From contig JAQUZV010000142.1 of NCBI GenBank assembly GCA_028691155.1, positions 1 to 6,070 of the forward strand: a DNA stretch of 6,070 bases. Reading direction: 5' to 3'. The translations under genes were made by a program, and so were the position numbers. Below are positions 5,469-6,070 of this stretch, piece after piece (within the stretch, counting starts at the first letter, position 1; each line of letters begins with the position of its first letter). This stretch comes from Victivallales bacterium. GTDB lineage: Bacteria > Verrucomicrobiota > Lentisphaeria > Victivallales > SZUA-371. The notes beneath the pieces are model-generated. The model was not told the DNA's origin. It did no database searches and saw nothing but the letters and a program-made list of their open reading frames with translations.

Positions 5469-6070
5469 TTATTTTGCGGCGGCTTCGGTGGTGGCGGACC
5501 GATTGGGGGCGATGTTGCCCGCAGGATGGTAATGCAGTCGGATCAGGACCATTTCCGGACGGCAGAAAAACCGGAACGGCACTCCACTCTGGCCCAGGCC
5601 CGAGGTGACGATCAGATGGGTGCCGGTATGATCGTGGCGATAGTGGCCGTAATCGAATTTGCGCCAGTAGAACGAGGAGGTTTCGATGGCGCCGAGACCG
5701 GGAATCCTGACCTGGCCCCCGTGGGTGTGGCCGCACAGAATCAGATCGATGGAGGCATAATGTTCTTCCATCGGAATAATGGCGTCGGGGTTGTGGGAGA
5801 TGACCAGAGAAAAACATTTTCGCGCCGGGACACGATAGCTGGGCGTGCCGCAACGAAAGTCATCGGTTCCCCAGAAACGGATACCGCGATCACAGTATTC
5901 ATGATTCAGGAGAAAATGGTAACCGGCTTCGCGGAAAAGCTCCTCCCAGATTTCCGGGCCGAACCAGTTCCAGCGGCGGCGGTCCCAGTTGCCGGGGACC
6001 GCCAGGGCCGACAACCCGGTCGCCAGCCGGGTCGCCAGTTCAAATGCGGCGGCCGCATGGCAGGCGTAGG
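5469..6070 (-). CDS. Metallophosphoesterase (YkuE-like calcineurin superfamily), 5' end beyond the window
   Basis: The C-terminal 199 residues of a binuclear-metal phosphohydrolase; the frame is open through the right window edge, so the N-terminal DxH and GD metal motifs are not visible. Seen in order are AVPGNWD at visible residues 23-29, ISHNPDAI at about 89-96, LCGHTHGGQVRIPGLGA at about 111-127, and a closing VPFRFFCRPEMVLIRL, all in the order and spacing typical of the YkuE/YaeI-like group. These enzymes act on phosphoester or pyrophosphate substrates, some of them linked to membrane lipids, but the substrate here cannot be inferred. The third metal motif reads GNWD, with Trp where most superfamily members have His (GNH). 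A TTG at 6014 could be misread as a start, but upstream codons continue the same protein. It ends 143 bases before the PEP-CTERM-like gene. Confidence 0.88.
   Translation of the reverse strand, partial: YACHAAAAFELATRLATGLSALAVPGNWDRRRWNWFGPEIWEELFREAGYHFLLNHEYCDRGIRFWGTDDFRCGTPSYRVPARKCFSLVISHNPDAIIPMEEHYASIDLILCGHTHGGQVRIPGLGAIETSSFYWRKFDYGHYRHDHTGTHLIVTSGLGQSGVPFRFFCRPEMVLIRLHYHPAGNIAPNRSATTEAAAK

Overview
The window holds six protein-coding genes, all on the minus strand; the genes at both ends run off the window. No tRNA, rRNA, CRISPR array, insertion sequence or phage gene is visible. Read in the direction of transcription (high to low coordinates), the order is: C-terminal part of a metallophosphoesterase (5469-6070); a small secreted protein with a PEP-CTERM-like C-terminal anchor (4759-5325); a 357-base non-coding gap; aspS, aspartyl-tRNA synthetase (2593-4401); a membrane-anchored SLT-type lytic transglycosylase (1856-2464); a secreted DUF3047 protein (1129-1863); and the N-terminal part of tilS, tRNA(Ile)-lysidine synthetase (1-1022).

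Organism: the bacterial-type AspRS, SLT lytic transglycosylase, signal peptides and PEP-CTERM-like tail indicate a Gram-negative-type bacterium with an outer envelope. The coding sequence is moderately GC-rich, while the promoter regions are AT-rich. The AspRS wording (GEFYQLDIEMSF after motif 2) together with the PLPG-type sorting tail would fit the Lentisphaerota/Verrucomicrobiota (PVC) group, but this is an impression from memory and not a proven assignment.

Layout and logic: aspS, the transglycosylase, the DUF3047 gene and tilS are co-directional with gaps of about 128, -8 and about 106 bases, so they plausibly form one transcription unit starting at a promoter near 4494-4530. This would place two cell-envelope genes between two genes for accurate tRNA use. 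The transglycosylase and DUF3047 genes overlap by 8 bases and are probably translationally coupled. The PEP-CTERM-like gene appears to be its own unit, with a candidate promoter near 5368-5395, a good ribosome binding site and a candidate intrinsic terminator at 4716-4737.

The gap at 4402-4758 has two halves: an AT-rich promoter/leader half with a 20-base imperfect tandem repeat just ahead of aspS, and a GC-rich half with repeated GGCCGG-containing words. I found no convincing undescribed multi-gene system. The observations most worth a second look are the tandem repeat ahead of aspS, the envelope pair inside a tRNA operon, the paired hairpins after aspS, and the variant PEP-CTERM-like anchor.
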